Below, in pieces: positions 37,200-46,678 of a stretch of 54,648 nt of DNA; the stretch's first letter is position 1; each line of letters starts with the position of its first letter. The notes beneath the pieces are model-generated. The model was not told the DNA's origin. It did not search any database and saw only the letters and a list, made by a program, of their open reading frames with translations. Origin of the DNA: Saprospiraceae bacterium (GTDB taxonomy: Bacteria > Bacteroidota > Bacteroidia > Chitinophagales > Saprospiraceae); the NCBI GenBank assembly GCA_020627785.1, contig JAHDGF010000004.1, positions 1 through 54,648 on the forward strand. Reading direction: 5' to 3'. The translations under genes were made by a program, and so were the position numbers.

Positions 37200-38471
37200 A
37201 TGAACATAAATAAATTTGGTGGAGCTTCCTTAAAGGATGCTAAAAGAATAGAAAATGTGGTAGAAATTGTCAAAACCCAGATAAAGTCTCCCGGTGTAAT
37301 TGTGGTTTCGGCAATTGGTAAAACTACCAATGCTTTAGAGAAGGTCCATAAGGCATATGTTGAAGGAAATTCGCAAGGTGCTTTTGAAATACTTGGTCAA
37401 ATAAAAAATGACCATTACAAACTATGTCAAGAATTATTTTCTGAAAAAGAACTTGAAAAAATAATTCATGATCTCAATGATACCTTTGTTGAAATTGAAT
37501 GGATATTAGAAGAAGAGTTATCAGATGGTCCCAATTTTATCTATGATCAAATCATATCCATTGGAGAATTGGTCTCCAGTAAAATTTTAGCTGCTAGACT
37601 GAACCAAGAAACCGTTACAGCCACTTGGTTGGATGCTAGAGATGTTATTCGTACCGACAATACATACCGAAATGCTTCCATCGAATGGAAAGAAACTAAA
37701 GACTTGGTCAACCAATTTATTCCAAATATTTGTGCACAATCAGACTTTTGTGTTACACAAGGATTCATTGGTGGAACATCTGAAAATTTCACGACCACAT
37801 TAGGAAGGGAGGGATCAGATTTTACAGCGGCAATTTTAGCGAATTCATTGAATGCAGATGGGGTAACGGTATGGAAAGATGTACCAGGGGTCATGAATGC
37901 TGACCCAAATCTTATGAAGGATGCGCAGCTTTTGAAAAACATAAGTTATAATGAAGCTTTAGCAATGACATATTATGGGGCAAAAGTGATACATCCCAAA
38001 ACGATTAAACCATTGATGCAATCATCGATCCCTCTAAGAGTGAAATCATTCGTTAATCCAGAGGCCGAAGGAACGTATGTTGGAGCACTTGAATCTGAAC
38101 TGAAGTATCCTAGTATTCTTGTTCAGGAACCTAATAACATTCTTTTAAAGATTACCTCAAAAGATAATAGTTTCATCCGAGAAAGACATCTGGCAGAGAT
38201 ATTTACCTTGATGAATGAAAGTGGCTTAGTCCTAAAGCTCGATCAGAACAAGCCAGAATATTTAACCCTTTGTGTTGGCGATCCTTATTCTAATATTGAA
38301 AAATTTGATAAGGACGCTTCCGCAAATTTTAATGTAGAAATTACAGAACCAGTTGACCTTATTACAGTAAGACATGGTGATGAAGCTGATATATTAAGTC
38401 AATTAATAGGAAAAAAGATACTTCATAAAATAATTGCTCAGGACACCATCCAATATGTAACCGTTAATTGA
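37200..38471 (+). CDS. Aspartate kinase (monofunctional)
   Basis: A 423-residue enzyme that phosphorylates aspartate, the first step to lysine, threonine and methionine. The N-terminal KFGGASLKDA motif fits the family KFGGxS signature; further motifs are GEXXSS-like SIGELVSSKILAARL, TQGFIGG, and TLGREGSDFTAAILA. The regulatory C-terminal part (about 300-423) is compatible with ACT domains. Length excludes a fused homoserine dehydrogenase. The gene stands alone, divergent from the oad operon, and oxaloacetate is the direct precursor of aspartate, so a shared control signal at the palindrome upstream is plausible but unproven. Confidence 0.93.
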   Translation: MNINKFGGASLKDAKRIENVVEIVKTQIKSPGVIVVSAIGKTTNALEKVHKAYVEGNSQGAFEILGQIKNDHYKLCQELFSEKELEKIIHDLNDTFVEIEWILEEELSDGPNFIYDQIISIGELVSSKILAARLNQETVTATWLDARDVIRTDNTYRNASIEWKETKDLVNQFIPNICAQSDFCVTQGFIGGTSENFTTTLGREGSDFTAAILANSLNADGVTVWKDVPGVMNADPNLMKDAQLLKNISYNEALAMTYYGAKVIHPKTIKPLMQSSIPLRVKSFVNPEAEGTYVGALESELKYPSILVQEPNNILLKITSKDNSFIRERHLAEIFTLMNESGLVLKLDQNKPEYLTLCVGDPYSNIEKFDKDASANFNVEITEPVDLITVRHGDEADILSQLIGKKILHKIIAQDTIQYVTVN

Positions 38472-38513
38472 GGGAAGTTTTACCCCTAACAAATGACCAT
38501 GTTAAATGATAAC

Positions 38514-39326
38514 CTAAATATCTCTTTTCATTAGTAAGAATCTTGCTAATAAAATAAACACGACTAATGCAAGTGTAGATACTATAACCGCATTTTTCAT
38601 TGGTAAAAGAAATTCGAAATCAATATTGGTTGGAATCATTTCTGTGTACTTCCAAAAAGGCATAGGCATCAAATCTTCGATGGCGTTTAACGGAAAGTGA
38701 TTGGTTAATTCACCAGAGGTAAGTTTCCAACGCAAGCCCATTCGAATCAAAATCTCAATGATAAGCACATAGGACATATAAACAAAAATGGCCAATCCAG
38801 CTTTCCGAAGTAAGAACCCGAGCATGAGTGCAAAGGATAAGTAACAAATACTCATTAAGAAGTACCGACTGATCGCCCAATTATTATCTAAAGCATAGGC
38901 AAAATCCCAATCATCCGTAAAGTAAACTCCTATTGCAAAAGCGACAATCGCATAGTATAATGTTGCAAAAATAGATATGGCAAATATGGCAGAAAGCTTG
39001 GAAAGGAAATAAGTCGATCTGGACATTCCATTGATGATGGTCTGTCTTTGCGTTTTATAATTTATTTCTGAAGTCACTAAATAAATTGCTACAACTCCAA
39101 GGAAAAAAAACACCACCCAATTTCCGGCATAACCCAAATATTCCCAGACTCCTGGAAAACTATAAAATGTCTGTGGCCCAGGCATAAAAATGGGCATTCC
39201 TTCCGTGTCGAAATCCTTGAGTAATAATAATCCAGCAGGTAAGAATAGAACGTAGAAAAAGCACAACAAGCTCACTACTGAGTTCTTCCTAAATTTCTTC
39301 CACTCTAAAGCTAATAAATTCAGCAT
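38514..39326 (-). CDS. ABC-2 type transporter permease
   Basis: A 270-residue integral membrane protein with about six hydrophobic helices (around residues 17-36, 64-84, 108-132, 150-172, 180-198 and 243-263). It fits the ABC-2 permease type used by export systems, with a loop reading NYKTQRQTIINGMSRSTYF that contains the expected coupling helix (RQTIINGMSR). It starts 2 bp after the ATP-binding gene and forms a two-gene exporter with it. The substrate cannot be inferred. Confidence 0.88.
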   Translation of the reverse strand: MLNLLALEWKKFRKNSVVSLLCFFYVLFLPAGLLLLKDFDTEGMPIFMPGPQTFYSFPGVWEYLGYAGNWVVFFFLGVVAIYLVTSEINYKTQRQTIINGMSRSTYFLSKLSAIFAISIFATLYYAIVAFAIGVYFTDDWDFAYALDNNWAISRYFLMSICYLSFALMLGFLLRKAGLAIFVYMSYVLIIEILIRMGLRWKLTSGELTNHFPLNAIEDLMPMPFWKYTEMIPTNIDFEFLLPMKNAVIVSTLALVVFILLARFLLMKRDI

Positions 39327-39328
39327 GT

Positions 39329-40216
39329 TTATGATTTACTTGTTATTTCTAAAAATTCTTCTTCCAACCTTTTCTTACGCTCTACTAAATGTGTTGGGTA
39401 AATTCCTGCTCTAGCCATTTCTTGACTCATTTTGGATACATCAAAATCTTCGGCAACAACACAATCATAATAGAAACCAGTGAACTGCGAAGATTGTATG
39501 CTAGGATTCGACCGCAACCAATTTTCCAAGCCACTATTATCAGCTGAAGCAACTTCAATGGTTTTATCGTTAGAAAGTATGGATCCAACTGACCCGGTTG
39601 CTAGTAGTTTACCATTTTTAATGATTGCTACATGTGTACATATTTTTTCTACCTCATCTAAAATATGGCTGGCTAAGATTACCGTTCTTCCAGAATTTGC
39701 CACTGTTTGTAAGGTGTTACGGACATCGGCAATTCCTTGAGGGTCTAAACCGTTTGTGGGCTCATCAAATATTAGTACATTAGGATCACCAATCATCGTT
39801 GCAGCAATAGCCAACCGTTGTTTCATGCCTAAAGAGTAACTGGCAAATTTGGAATTTCTCCGTCCTGCTAGATTTACCAATTCAAGTATTTCCGTAAAAT
39901 CTTTATTGGGAGTGCCTTTTATATGTCTGACGATCTCTAAATTCTCATCAGCAGTTAGGTAGGGGTAAAAATTTGGTGTCTCGAGAATGGTCCCGATCTT
40001 CTTTAAAGGTTCAGCTTCCATTCCTCCAAACCATTCAAAAGTCCCTGAGTCTGGCTTCAGAACGCTTGTGATGATCCCCAGTGTTGTAGTCTTGCCACTT
40101 CCATTTGGACCTAAAATTCCATAAATCTGACCTGCTTCAATGGTAAGATTTAGATTGTCTACAGCTCGGATTGGGCCGTAGCTTTTCGTTAAGTTTTTAA
40201 TTTCAAGAACGCTCAT
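39329..40216 (-). CDS. ABC transporter ATP-binding protein
   Basis: A 295-residue ATPase of the ABC-2 exporter group. Motifs in order: Walker A GPNGSGKTT (about 35-43), Q-loop near GTILETPNFYPYLT, signature YSLGMKQRLAIA, Walker B NVLIFDEPTNGLDP, and the switch His in SHILDEVEKIC. A ~90-residue C-terminal extension (about 205-295) is typical of antibiotic/lipid-type exporters. It is the first gene of a pair with the permease at 38514-39326. The substrate is unknown. Confidence 0.94.
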   Translation of the reverse strand: MSVLEIKNLTKSYGPIRAVDNLNLTIEAGQIYGILGPNGSGKTTTLGIITSVLKPDSGTFEWFGGMEAEPLKKIGTILETPNFYPYLTADENLEIVRHIKGTPNKDFTEILELVNLAGRRNSKFASYSLGMKQRLAIAATMIGDPNVLIFDEPTNGLDPQGIADVRNTLQTVANSGRTVILASHILDEVEKICTHVAIIKNGKLLATGSVGSILSNDKTIEVASADNSGLENWLRSNPSIQSSQFTGFYYDCVVAEDFDVSKMSQEMARAGIYPTHLVERKKRLEEEFLEITSKS

Positions 40217-40308
40217 TTAAGATAAGATTCTGATGAACCGTAAACTAATTAAATTCCCAATGGAAAAGACGAATTTATCGATTGAATTCAGAAAAAATAA
40301 GACGTAAT

Positions 40309-42672
40309 CTAAAATGGATAGTTAATGGCTATATTGGCATTACCAATACCTTGACCGATAGGACTCACAAAATATGTCAGCTCGCCTCCACCCACATTTG
40401 TTTGAAAAGTCTTTTTTAATTTATAGCCAAAGTCAAATCTTAAATTGAAGTAACTGAAATCTAATCTCAGTCCCCATCCCCAACCAATGGCCATTTGATT
40501 AAAGAAATTAGTAAGCTCTGCACCAGGTCTTCCAATATCACGATCCAGAGTCCATACATTCCCTGCATCAACAAATAGGGCATATTCAAAAATCCAAAAT
40601 AGATCTGCTCTGTATTCTATATTGAATTCGGTTTTGAAATCTCCTGTTTGATAAAACTGCTGAGTCGTGTCAGGCGTTATCAAAAGACGACTAAAACTTC
40701 CAGGACCAAGTTCTCTTGATTGCCAAGCTCGGATACTATTAGGGCCGCCCACAAAGAATTGTTTAATGTAAGGCACTGCTGGGTCTCCGCTATAGGCAGA
40801 GGCATAACCGACATTAGCTCTTCCCGCAATTGAAGAGCTAGGATTTATTCTTTGATGTAATCTTACCTCAGCTTCTACCTTCATAAAATTGGCAAAGTCT
40901 AATTTGTCTGATAACTGAAAATTAATATCATCCTTTGCAATGGAGTTATAGAGCTTATTGGCTAAGAAGACTTCACCACCTGAAAGTTCTAGATTTGTGA
41001 TCAAACTCCAACTAAACCCTCTTGGGCTTTCAGGGCTTGTATAAATTCCTGCAATATCTTTAAATAATAGACCAGTAAAGACGACCGATTTAAAGGATCG
41101 TTCTAGGAAAGGTGAGCGGTTTATAATATCTGCAAAACCTGGACGCACTTCAAAATTCAATAGGTTGAAACCAGTCGGAGAAAATGAGATCCTCCAGTTT
41201 TTACCCGTATCATATTGATAGGTAGCCTTTGCATTAAAAGTATTGTTCTTGTAAAGATTAAATATATCCTGATAAGTAAAACCTGCAGAGAAAGAAGTAC
41301 TCGTACCAACCTCATATTTTTGCCGTAATGCTGTTGAGGTATTGGTTATGGAATAAATTAGACCTATCAGTCCCAAATAATCAACTTGAGTAGGATAGGA
41401 CAGTACATCCGAGATTCCCACATTGATTGCATTAAAAGCTAAGTTTGAGATAGAATATTCTAACCCAACTTCTCCCAACAGTTCGTTTTTTTCCGAACCA
41501 CCCAGTGTATTTCGATTAACCAAACTCCCATCTAAGGAGACCCCAACCAATTGTTGACCAACTCTACCTAAGGTACTATAGAAGAGACCAGTTCCTAAAT
41601 CCGAAATCCAGCGATGCTTATGCGGAGTTAGGTAGATGTCATAGTTGATTATAGAATCAGAGGTAATGTCACGGGATGGTGTCACCTTAACAAACTTATA
41701 TGTACTTAAGGCTGAGAGTTTTTGGATGGTCTGATAATGATCTGATCTTGAATATACCTTTCCGGTCTTTAAAAATATCTGTTTGTCTATCGCCCTTGGT
41801 TTGACAATAAACTTATTTTTCATGGTGTAGTAATTCTTCCCATTTATCACCCTGGACGGGATGACAGGGTAGGATCGATCTTGGTCATAGTCCGTGAAAA
41901 TATTAATTGTCCCAACTTCGTATTTCTTTAAGGCTTCTGATCCTTCAGCTTGAGCAATATCAAATAGTACATCTATCTTTTTATCTTGATTAGATGAATC
42001 TCCTTTCAGAACTATATTGTTGACTAGAAAATTTGCATAGCCTCTATCTTGTAAGGCTTGGAAAATTCTTTGCTTTTCCCTTTCAAAAAGGGTAGCATCA
42101 ATCGGTGAATTTTTATTTATGAGCGACTCCCCTTCAATTTCATTCAGTATTTGAGAAATTTCAGTATCATTCGTTCGGAAGAATACACTGTCTACTTGAT
42201 ATTGGTCATTGGCTAAGACTGTAAATTTAGTTTTAGCAATTTGATTTTTTACGCTATAATTAGAGGTGACTGTAGCATTGAAATATCCTTTCTTGTTACG
42301 CAAAAAGCTCTGCATTTTTTCAGCGGTCTCTTTAACGAGAAGAGAATCAAATATAATTGCTTCATCTGCCAAGAACTTACGAGCAAAATTCTGTCTAGGT
42401 AGCGTATCTCCAGGATCCTGATTTTTAAGGAAGAAGTAATCTCTTGGGATAAACAAGAATTTATCTGGTGGAGGTTGCGAAATCAGACCTTCTAGCTGAT
42501 ATCTAAGGTTTGCCTGGTCGTTGATATCATCGTCTTTAAAAACGATGTTGGCTTCTCTTACAAGTGCTTGATTTTGATCAATAAACTTAGTGCTACGGCA
42601 TGAGCTTATTAACAAACAGAATACAAGTAAAAATAAGAGTTGTATCTTGCTTTCAAGAAATGATATTTTAAT
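40309..42672 (-). CDS. tamL: TamL-type BamA-family outer-membrane lipoprotein
   Basis: About 787 residues if begun at ATT 42672. A beta-barrel outer-membrane protein with POTRA-like N-terminal domains (to about residue 370) and a C-terminal 16-strand surface-antigen barrel, ending in INYPF. It probably works with TamB in outer-membrane biogenesis. A barrel motif reading FFVGGPNSIRAWQSRELGPG matches the family VRGF-like turn. The lipoprotein signal, KIQLLFLLVFCLLISSC, is complete only if translation begins upstream of 42615; the next canonical start, TTG 42615, would leave five residues before the Cys. No ATG, GTG or TTG exists in frame between that point and the upstream stop, so ATT at 42672 (giving MKISFLESK) or a sequence error is implied. 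It diverges from trmH, as in other Bacteroidota. Confidence 0.88.
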   Translation of the reverse strand: MKISFLESKIQLLFLLVFCLLISSCRSTKFIDQNQALVREANIVFKDDDINDQANLRYQLEGLISQPPPDKFLFIPRDYFFLKNQDPGDTLPRQNFARKFLADEAIIFDSLLVKETAEKMQSFLRNKKGYFNATVTSNYSVKNQIAKTKFTVLANDQYQVDSVFFRTNDTEISQILNEIEGESLINKNSPIDATLFEREKQRIFQALQDRGYANFLVNNIVLKGDSSNQDKKIDVLFDIAQAEGSEALKKYEVGTINIFTDYDQDRSYPVIPSRVINGKNYYTMKNKFIVKPRAIDKQIFLKTGKVYSRSDHYQTIQKLSALSTYKFVKVTPSRDITSDSIINYDIYLTPHKHRWISDLGTGLFYSTLGRVGQQLVGVSLDGSLVNRNTLGGSEKNELLGEVGLEYSISNLAFNAINVGISDVLSYPTQVDYLGLIGLIYSITNTSTALRQKYEVGTSTSFSAGFTYQDIFNLYKNNTFNAKATYQYDTGKNWRISFSPTGFNLLNFEVRPGFADIINRSPFLERSFKSVVFTGLLFKDIAGIYTSPESPRGFSWSLITNLELSGGEVFLANKLYNSIAKDDINFQLSDKLDFANFMKVEAEVRLHQRINPSSSIAGRANVGYASAYSGDPAVPYIKQFFVGGPNSIRAWQSRELGPGSFSRLLITPDTTQQFYQTGDFKTEFNIEYRADLFWIFEYALFVDAGNVWTLDRDIGRPGAELTNFFNQMAIGWGWGLRLDFSYFNLRFDFGYKLKKTFQTNVGGGELTYFVSPIGQGIGNANIAINYPF

Positions 42673-42675
42673 CTT

Positions 42676-43422
42676 TTGACCGATCTAATTTTTTCTAAGC
42701 GATTATTAAAGTACGTCCAGTCTCTTCATTCTAGGAAGTATAGACAAAAGTATAATAAATTCATTGCACAAGGCCCTAAAATTGTCACTGAAATACTGCG
42801 GACGGAAAGAGAAATGGAATTTTTATTCTGTACGGATAGTTACTATGAGCTAAATCGCCAGATAATTAGTCAATCTCAAGCTCCTGTTGTTATTGTAAAT
42901 CAAAAGGAACTTAAGTCCATCTCTACGCATAAAACGCCTAAGGATGCTTTATGTGTTTGTGAAATGGATGTTTATGATATTTTTAGCATTAAGGATCAAA
43001 GCTGGTCTATTTATCTGGACTCAGTCCAAGATCCTGGAAATGTTGGAACCATTGTCCGCACAGCTGATTGGTTCGGTATCGATTATGTGTTTTTAGGAGG
43101 AGATACTGCCGATCTATATAACCCAAAGGTGATTCAATCTTCCATGGGAGGTTTTTTGAGGGTTAAGGCTCCAAGAATTACTTGGAATGAATTTCATGAC
43201 ATCAATACCCAACCCATATATGCAAGTTCATTAGAAGGAAGCGATAGCCCTGCGACGGGGTTAGAGCCAGGGGTAATTGTAATAGGTAATGAAAGCAAAG
43301 GCATCCAACAAAATATATTGGATGCCTCTGATATAAAACTTAAAATTCCATTAATAGGGCAGGCAGAAAGTTTAAATGCTGCGGTTGCCTGTGGAATAAT
43401 TCTTTCTAAGGTGTTACAGTAA
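42676..43422 (+). CDS. TrmH/SpoU-family RNA 2-prime-O-methyltransferase
   Basis: A 248-residue SPOUT methyltransferase. An N-terminal substrate-binding domain (about 1-95, KYVQSLHSRKYRQKYNKFIA followed by GPKIVTE) precedes the knotted SAM domain with the three motifs: DSVQDPGNVGTIVRTADWFG, VIVIGNESKGI, and IPLIGQAESLNAAVACGI. The exact RNA target is unknown; 23S rRNA or tRNA is likely. The start is TTG 42676; an in-frame ATT at 42688 would give the more usual short MFSK-type start. Its 3-prime end overlaps the convergent TlpA-like gene by 9 bp. The tamL start faces it 3 bp away. Confidence 0.92.
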   Translation: MTDLIFSKRLLKYVQSLHSRKYRQKYNKFIAQGPKIVTEILRTEREMEFLFCTDSYYELNRQIISQSQAPVVIVNQKELKSISTHKTPKDALCVCEMDVYDIFSIKDQSWSIYLDSVQDPGNVGTIVRTADWFGIDYVFLGGDTADLYNPKVIQSSMGGFLRVKAPRITWNEFHDINTQPIYASSLEGSDSPATGLEPGVIVIGNESKGIQQNILDASDIKLKIPLIGQAESLNAAVACGIILSKVLQ

Positions 43423-44544
43423 TTTCTTTATTTCTGATTCTATCTGCGTGTGCCTCGGATTTAAGGCAGCGATGTTTCCTTCTCTATTTAAAAGGAATGT
43501 GGTAGGAATACTTCGTACTCCATAAAGACCAGAAGCTTGTGACTCCCATTTTTTAAGGTCAGAAACATGATTATCCCATGTTAATTTATCCTTCTTAATC
43601 GCATCTAACCATCTCTTTTTAGAACTTTCCATTTGGGCATCAATTCTGGCTTGATCGCCGTTGAACCTAGCTTTTGTTCTGCTATCTAAGCCGTCTAATG
43701 AAACACTGAATACTGTGAATCCTTGGTCTTTATATTTATGGTAAGTTTCAACAACTCCTGGATTGGCTCTTCTACAAGGTCCACACCAACTTGCCCAGAA
43801 ATCTAATAAAACGATGCTACCTTTTAAATCAGAAAGTTTTCTGGTTTTTCCATTAACGTCTGGAAGGGCGATTTCTGGAGCAGGGTCCCCAACTTCTACA
43901 GCATACTTTCCTCTTGATTGTGATTGCTTTGCTTTAGCAGCTGCTGTTTCCAAGTTCTTTACCATAGACTCATAGTCTTTGGCACATTGCACGCCTGGAT
44001 ACTGAGCACTCAATCTCTCGCATATGTTTTTGTGAACTCCAACCAACTGAGGATTTTTAGCAAAAAGAGCATTTGCTAAGGCCATACCTACTAATGGGTC
44101 TGCTGCGTTCAAAGTACTCATTAATGTCTGTTGGTTTAATTTCTGTGAAGCAAAGTCACTCATCGTTGATCTGTAAGAATCTGCTAATGGTGCTCCTTCA
44201 ATTGTATAGTTATATTTCTCTAAATTCTGAAGATCTCCAGCCAATTTTATATTTTTCTCAGTACCATTAAGTACTAGGTCAATTGATTTGGCTCCAATTC
44301 TTACTCTATAAACTCCTGGCGTAATTCCATCAGGAAAGTTAAAGCTGAATTTTCCCTTTGAGTTACTATCAATCTTGTCAAGTGATGTAACCGTATTGTT
44401 TAAATCTTTTTTATCGAAAAATACGCTCAAGTTTGTGGCGTTGTCTATGGTTCCTTGAACAGTCAAACCTTTTTGTGATCCACATGAGGCAAGTAAAAAC
44501 AAGCCAATAAAGGCAGAAAATGTTAAGAAATGCTTGAATTTCAT
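43414..44544 (-). CDS. TlpA-like thiol-disulfide lipoprotein with DUF4369 domain
   Basis: A 376-residue envelope lipoprotein (lipobox LLASCG, Cys at about residue 21). Residues about 28-120 fit DUF4369, a beta domain (GTIDNATNLSVFF, then PDGITPGVYRVRIG). A helical linker region follows, and the C-terminal thioredoxin-like AhpC/TSA domain (about 225-376) has the redox motif FWASWCGPCR and the cis-Pro region SIPTTFLLN. Such proteins reduce disulfides or support cytochrome maturation and are common in Bacteroidota. An insert (about 295-330) lies between the two halves of the thioredoxin fold. A candidate TACATTTG box lies at 44682-44689. Confidence 0.9.
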   Translation of the reverse strand: MKFKHFLTFSAFIGLFLLASCGSQKGLTVQGTIDNATNLSVFFDKKDLNNTVTSLDKIDSNSKGKFSFNFPDGITPGVYRVRIGAKSIDLVLNGTEKNIKLAGDLQNLEKYNYTIEGAPLADSYRSTMSDFASQKLNQQTLMSTLNAADPLVGMALANALFAKNPQLVGVHKNICERLSAQYPGVQCAKDYESMVKNLETAAAKAKQSQSRGKYAVEVGDPAPEIALPDVNGKTRKLSDLKGSIVLLDFWASWCGPCRRANPGVVETYHKYKDQGFTVFSVSLDGLDSRTKARFNGDQARIDAQMESSKKRWLDAIKKDKLTWDNHVSDLKKWESQASGLYGVRSIPTTFLLNREGNIAALNPRHTQIESEIKKLL

Positions 44545-44681
44545 AGCTGAATTATTATTTATTCTAAATTCTTTTTGTGATATAATATAACTGCAAAGTG
44601 ACTGAATTTGTTACGATTTTGCAATAAAATGTAGCATTTCAGTGTATTTCTTTACACAACACCTTACAAATTATAAAAATA

Positions 44682-44689
44682 CAAATGTA
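44682..44689 (-). promoter_or_regulatory. Possible -7 box upstream of the TlpA-like gene
   Basis: Minus-strand TACATTTG matches TAnnTTTG exactly. It is in the 217-bp gap between the oxidase subunit and the TlpA-like gene and would imply a leader of about 130 bases. No TTTG lies at the -33 distance, so it could be chance. Confidence 0.3.
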
Positions 44690-44761
44690 TGTTGGCTTGG
44701 AGATTAATAAGTTGACTAACCTTTAGCACCACAATACATATTTGCGAAAGCGGTAAGTAAA

Positions 44762-45358
44762 TTACTGTATCAAGTAATTTAAAAGAAAGAATAGGATAAG
44801 ATAAATCCAAAGTACGTCCAAGAAATGCCAATAGGTTGTCAACAACTTTAATCGGCGTTTTTTATCTGGATCGGTAAAGTAAACCAGAACTGTAACTGGT
44901 TCCTTCATAAACTTTTTGGAGGTCCATATGAAGTAGGCAAGGAAAGGAATCCCGCCAACGACATGGGCAAAATGAAGTCCAGAAATTACATACATATAGG
45001 AAGCAAGATTACTGTGCGTCAAACCTATATTATTGTTTAGTAGTTGCCTCCAAGCGAGTATTTGAAAGATTAAAAAACCGAAGGTGAGAACCAAAGTTAT
45101 GGTTAACATTAATTGATACTTTTCAGTATCATCTTCTAAATAATAATTTTTTGCCTTGATTAACGTAAAACTAGAACCAACCAACAAAAATGTATTGAAA
45201 TAAAACAATGGAGGAAGTTCTACTGGTGGAATTCCAGTTTGAACTCTATTATATAAGTAGGCTGCAGAAAAGCCGAAAAACAAAGCGGTAATACCTGCAA
45301 GTAGCAGATAAACAATGATTTCTTGAGGATGAATTAAAAAGTTACGTTCGTGTCTCAT
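44762..45358 (-). CDS. Cytochrome c oxidase subunit III
   Basis: A 198-residue inner-membrane protein with five transmembrane helices, the usual short form of haem-copper oxidase subunit III. The C-terminal signature TYWHFLDVLWIYL and the middle segment YVISGLHFAHVVGG are diagnostic. The N-terminal helix contains ITALFFGFSAAYLY. It supports the proton-pumping subunit I of aerobic respiration. It stands alone here, without subunits I/II or a haem O synthase next to it, so the oxidase cluster must be elsewhere in the genome or split. The sucC terminator separates it from the upstream gene. Confidence 0.93.
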   Translation of the reverse strand: MRHERNFLIHPQEIIVYLLLAGITALFFGFSAAYLYNRVQTGIPPVELPPLFYFNTFLLVGSSFTLIKAKNYYLEDDTEKYQLMLTITLVLTFGFLIFQILAWRQLLNNNIGLTHSNLASYMYVISGLHFAHVVGGIPFLAYFIWTSKKFMKEPVTVLVYFTDPDKKRRLKLLTTYWHFLDVLWIYLILFFLLNYLIQ

Positions 45359-45407
45359 ATAAAGGTCTCTAAAGACTAAACAAAAATGGACAGATAAGTT
45401 TAAAATA

Positions 45408-45440
45408 ATAAAAAAAGAGGAGCCAAAATGACTCCTCTTT
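45408..45440 (-). terminator. Terminator after sucC
   Basis: A 9-bp stem (arms AAAGAGGAG at 45414-45422 and CTCCTCTTT at 45432-45440) with a 9-base loop. On the minus strand the second arm continues into a T run of about nine. It is 27 bp past the sucC stop, ahead of the oxidase subunit gene. Confidence 0.85.
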
Positions 45441-45466
45441 AGATGGTTTTTTATTTCGGCTTAATA

Positions 45467-46669
45467 TTAAGCCAATACCTCTGAGACTAAATTTGCAGCC
45501 TCTTTAAGTACGATTGCTGACTTAACGCTTAATCCACTTTCGTCAATTATTTTTTTAGCTATATCAGCATTAGTTCCTTGCAATCTAACAATGATAGGTA
45601 CTTGAATATTTCCCATATTCTTGAAGGCTTCGACAACTCCATTAGCCACTCTATCACATCTTACAATCCCTCCAAAAATATTTATTAAGATCGCTTTCAC
45701 ATTCGGATCTCTAAGAATAATTCTAAATGCTTGTTCAACTCTTTCGGCATCTGCTGTACCTCCGACATCTAGAAAGTTGGCAGGAGAACCACCAGACAGT
45801 TTAATGATGTCCATGGTAGCCATTGCTAAACCTGCACCGTTCACCATACATCCAACATTACCATCAAGTTTCACATAACTAAGACCATAGCCTTTTGCTT
45901 CTACTTCAGCTGGATCCTCTTCATCTTCATCTCTCATTGCTGCTAATTCTTTATGTCTGAATAATGAATTATCATCAATAGAAACCTTTGAATCAACCGC
46001 AATAATTCTATCATCTGCAGTTTTAAGCACTGGGTTAATTTCAAATAGGGAAGCATCAGAACCTACAAAAGCAGCATAAAGTTTAGAGACAAACTTTGTC
46101 ATGTTTTTAAAGGCATCTCCACTTAAGCCAAGGTTGAAAGCAATTTTTCTTAATTGAAAACCTTGAAGTCCTAAACTTGGGTCGATGTATTCTTTATGGA
46201 CTAAGTGCGGTGTTTCTTCTGCAACAGCTTCAATGTCCATACCTCCTTCAGTAGAATAAATGATGACGTTACTCTTATTGGTACGATCCATCATCACTGA
46301 CATATAGAATTCAGTACATGCATCAAAATCTGGAGCATAAGAATCTTCAGTAATGAGAATCTTTCGAACTAATTTTCCTGGACCTTCTAAGCCTCCTGGT
46401 GTTTGAGGAGTCTTTAGCATCATTCCAAGAATGTTGCCTGCAGTCTCTTTTAGTTCATCCATATTTTTGCAGAGCTTTACTCCTCCTCCTTTTCCTCTGC
46501 CTCCAGCGTGGATTTGAGCTTTAGCCACGCAAAAATCAGTTCCTGTTTCTTCTTTTAAATCTTTGTAAGCTTGAACTGCCTCATCAACAGTAAGTGCTAA
46601 CTTTCCTCTTTGGATTGGAACTCCATAAGAAGCCAATAATTCTTTACCTTGGTATTCGTGAAGATTCAT
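45467..46669 (-). CDS. sucC: Succinate-CoA ligase (ADP-forming) subunit beta
   Basis: A 400-residue TCA-cycle enzyme subunit that couples succinyl-CoA cleavage to ATP formation. N-terminal ATP-grasp domain with [32 protein letters not shown] and EINPVL. C-terminal ligase domain with [24 protein letters not shown] and [17 protein letters not shown]. Length and motifs are normal. sucD is not adjacent, which is common in Bacteroidota. It begins 9 bp after the M43 protease gene stops, so it may be partly transcribed with that gene. It has a terminator after its stop. Confidence 0.97.
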   Translation of the reverse strand: MNLHEYQGKELLASYGVPIQRGKLALTVDEAVQAYKDLKEETGTDFCVAKAQIHAGGRGKGGGVKLCKNMDELKETAGNILGMMLKTPQTPGGLEGPGKLVRKILITEDSYAPDFDACTEFYMSVMMDRTNKSNVIIYSTEGGMDIEAVAEETPHLVHKEYIDPSLGLQGFQLRKIAFNLGLSGDAFKNMTKFVSKLYAAFVGSDASLFEINPVLKTADDRIIAVDSKVSIDDNSLFRHKELAAMRDEDEEDPAEVEAKGYGLSYVKLDGNVGCMVNGAGLAMATMDIIKLSGGSPANFLDVGGTADAERVEQAFRIILRDPNVKAILINIFGGIVRCDRVANGVVEAFKNMGNIQVPIIVRLQGTNADIAKKIIDESGLSVKSAIVLKEAANLVSEVLA

Positions 46670-46678
46670 CTAATGTTT

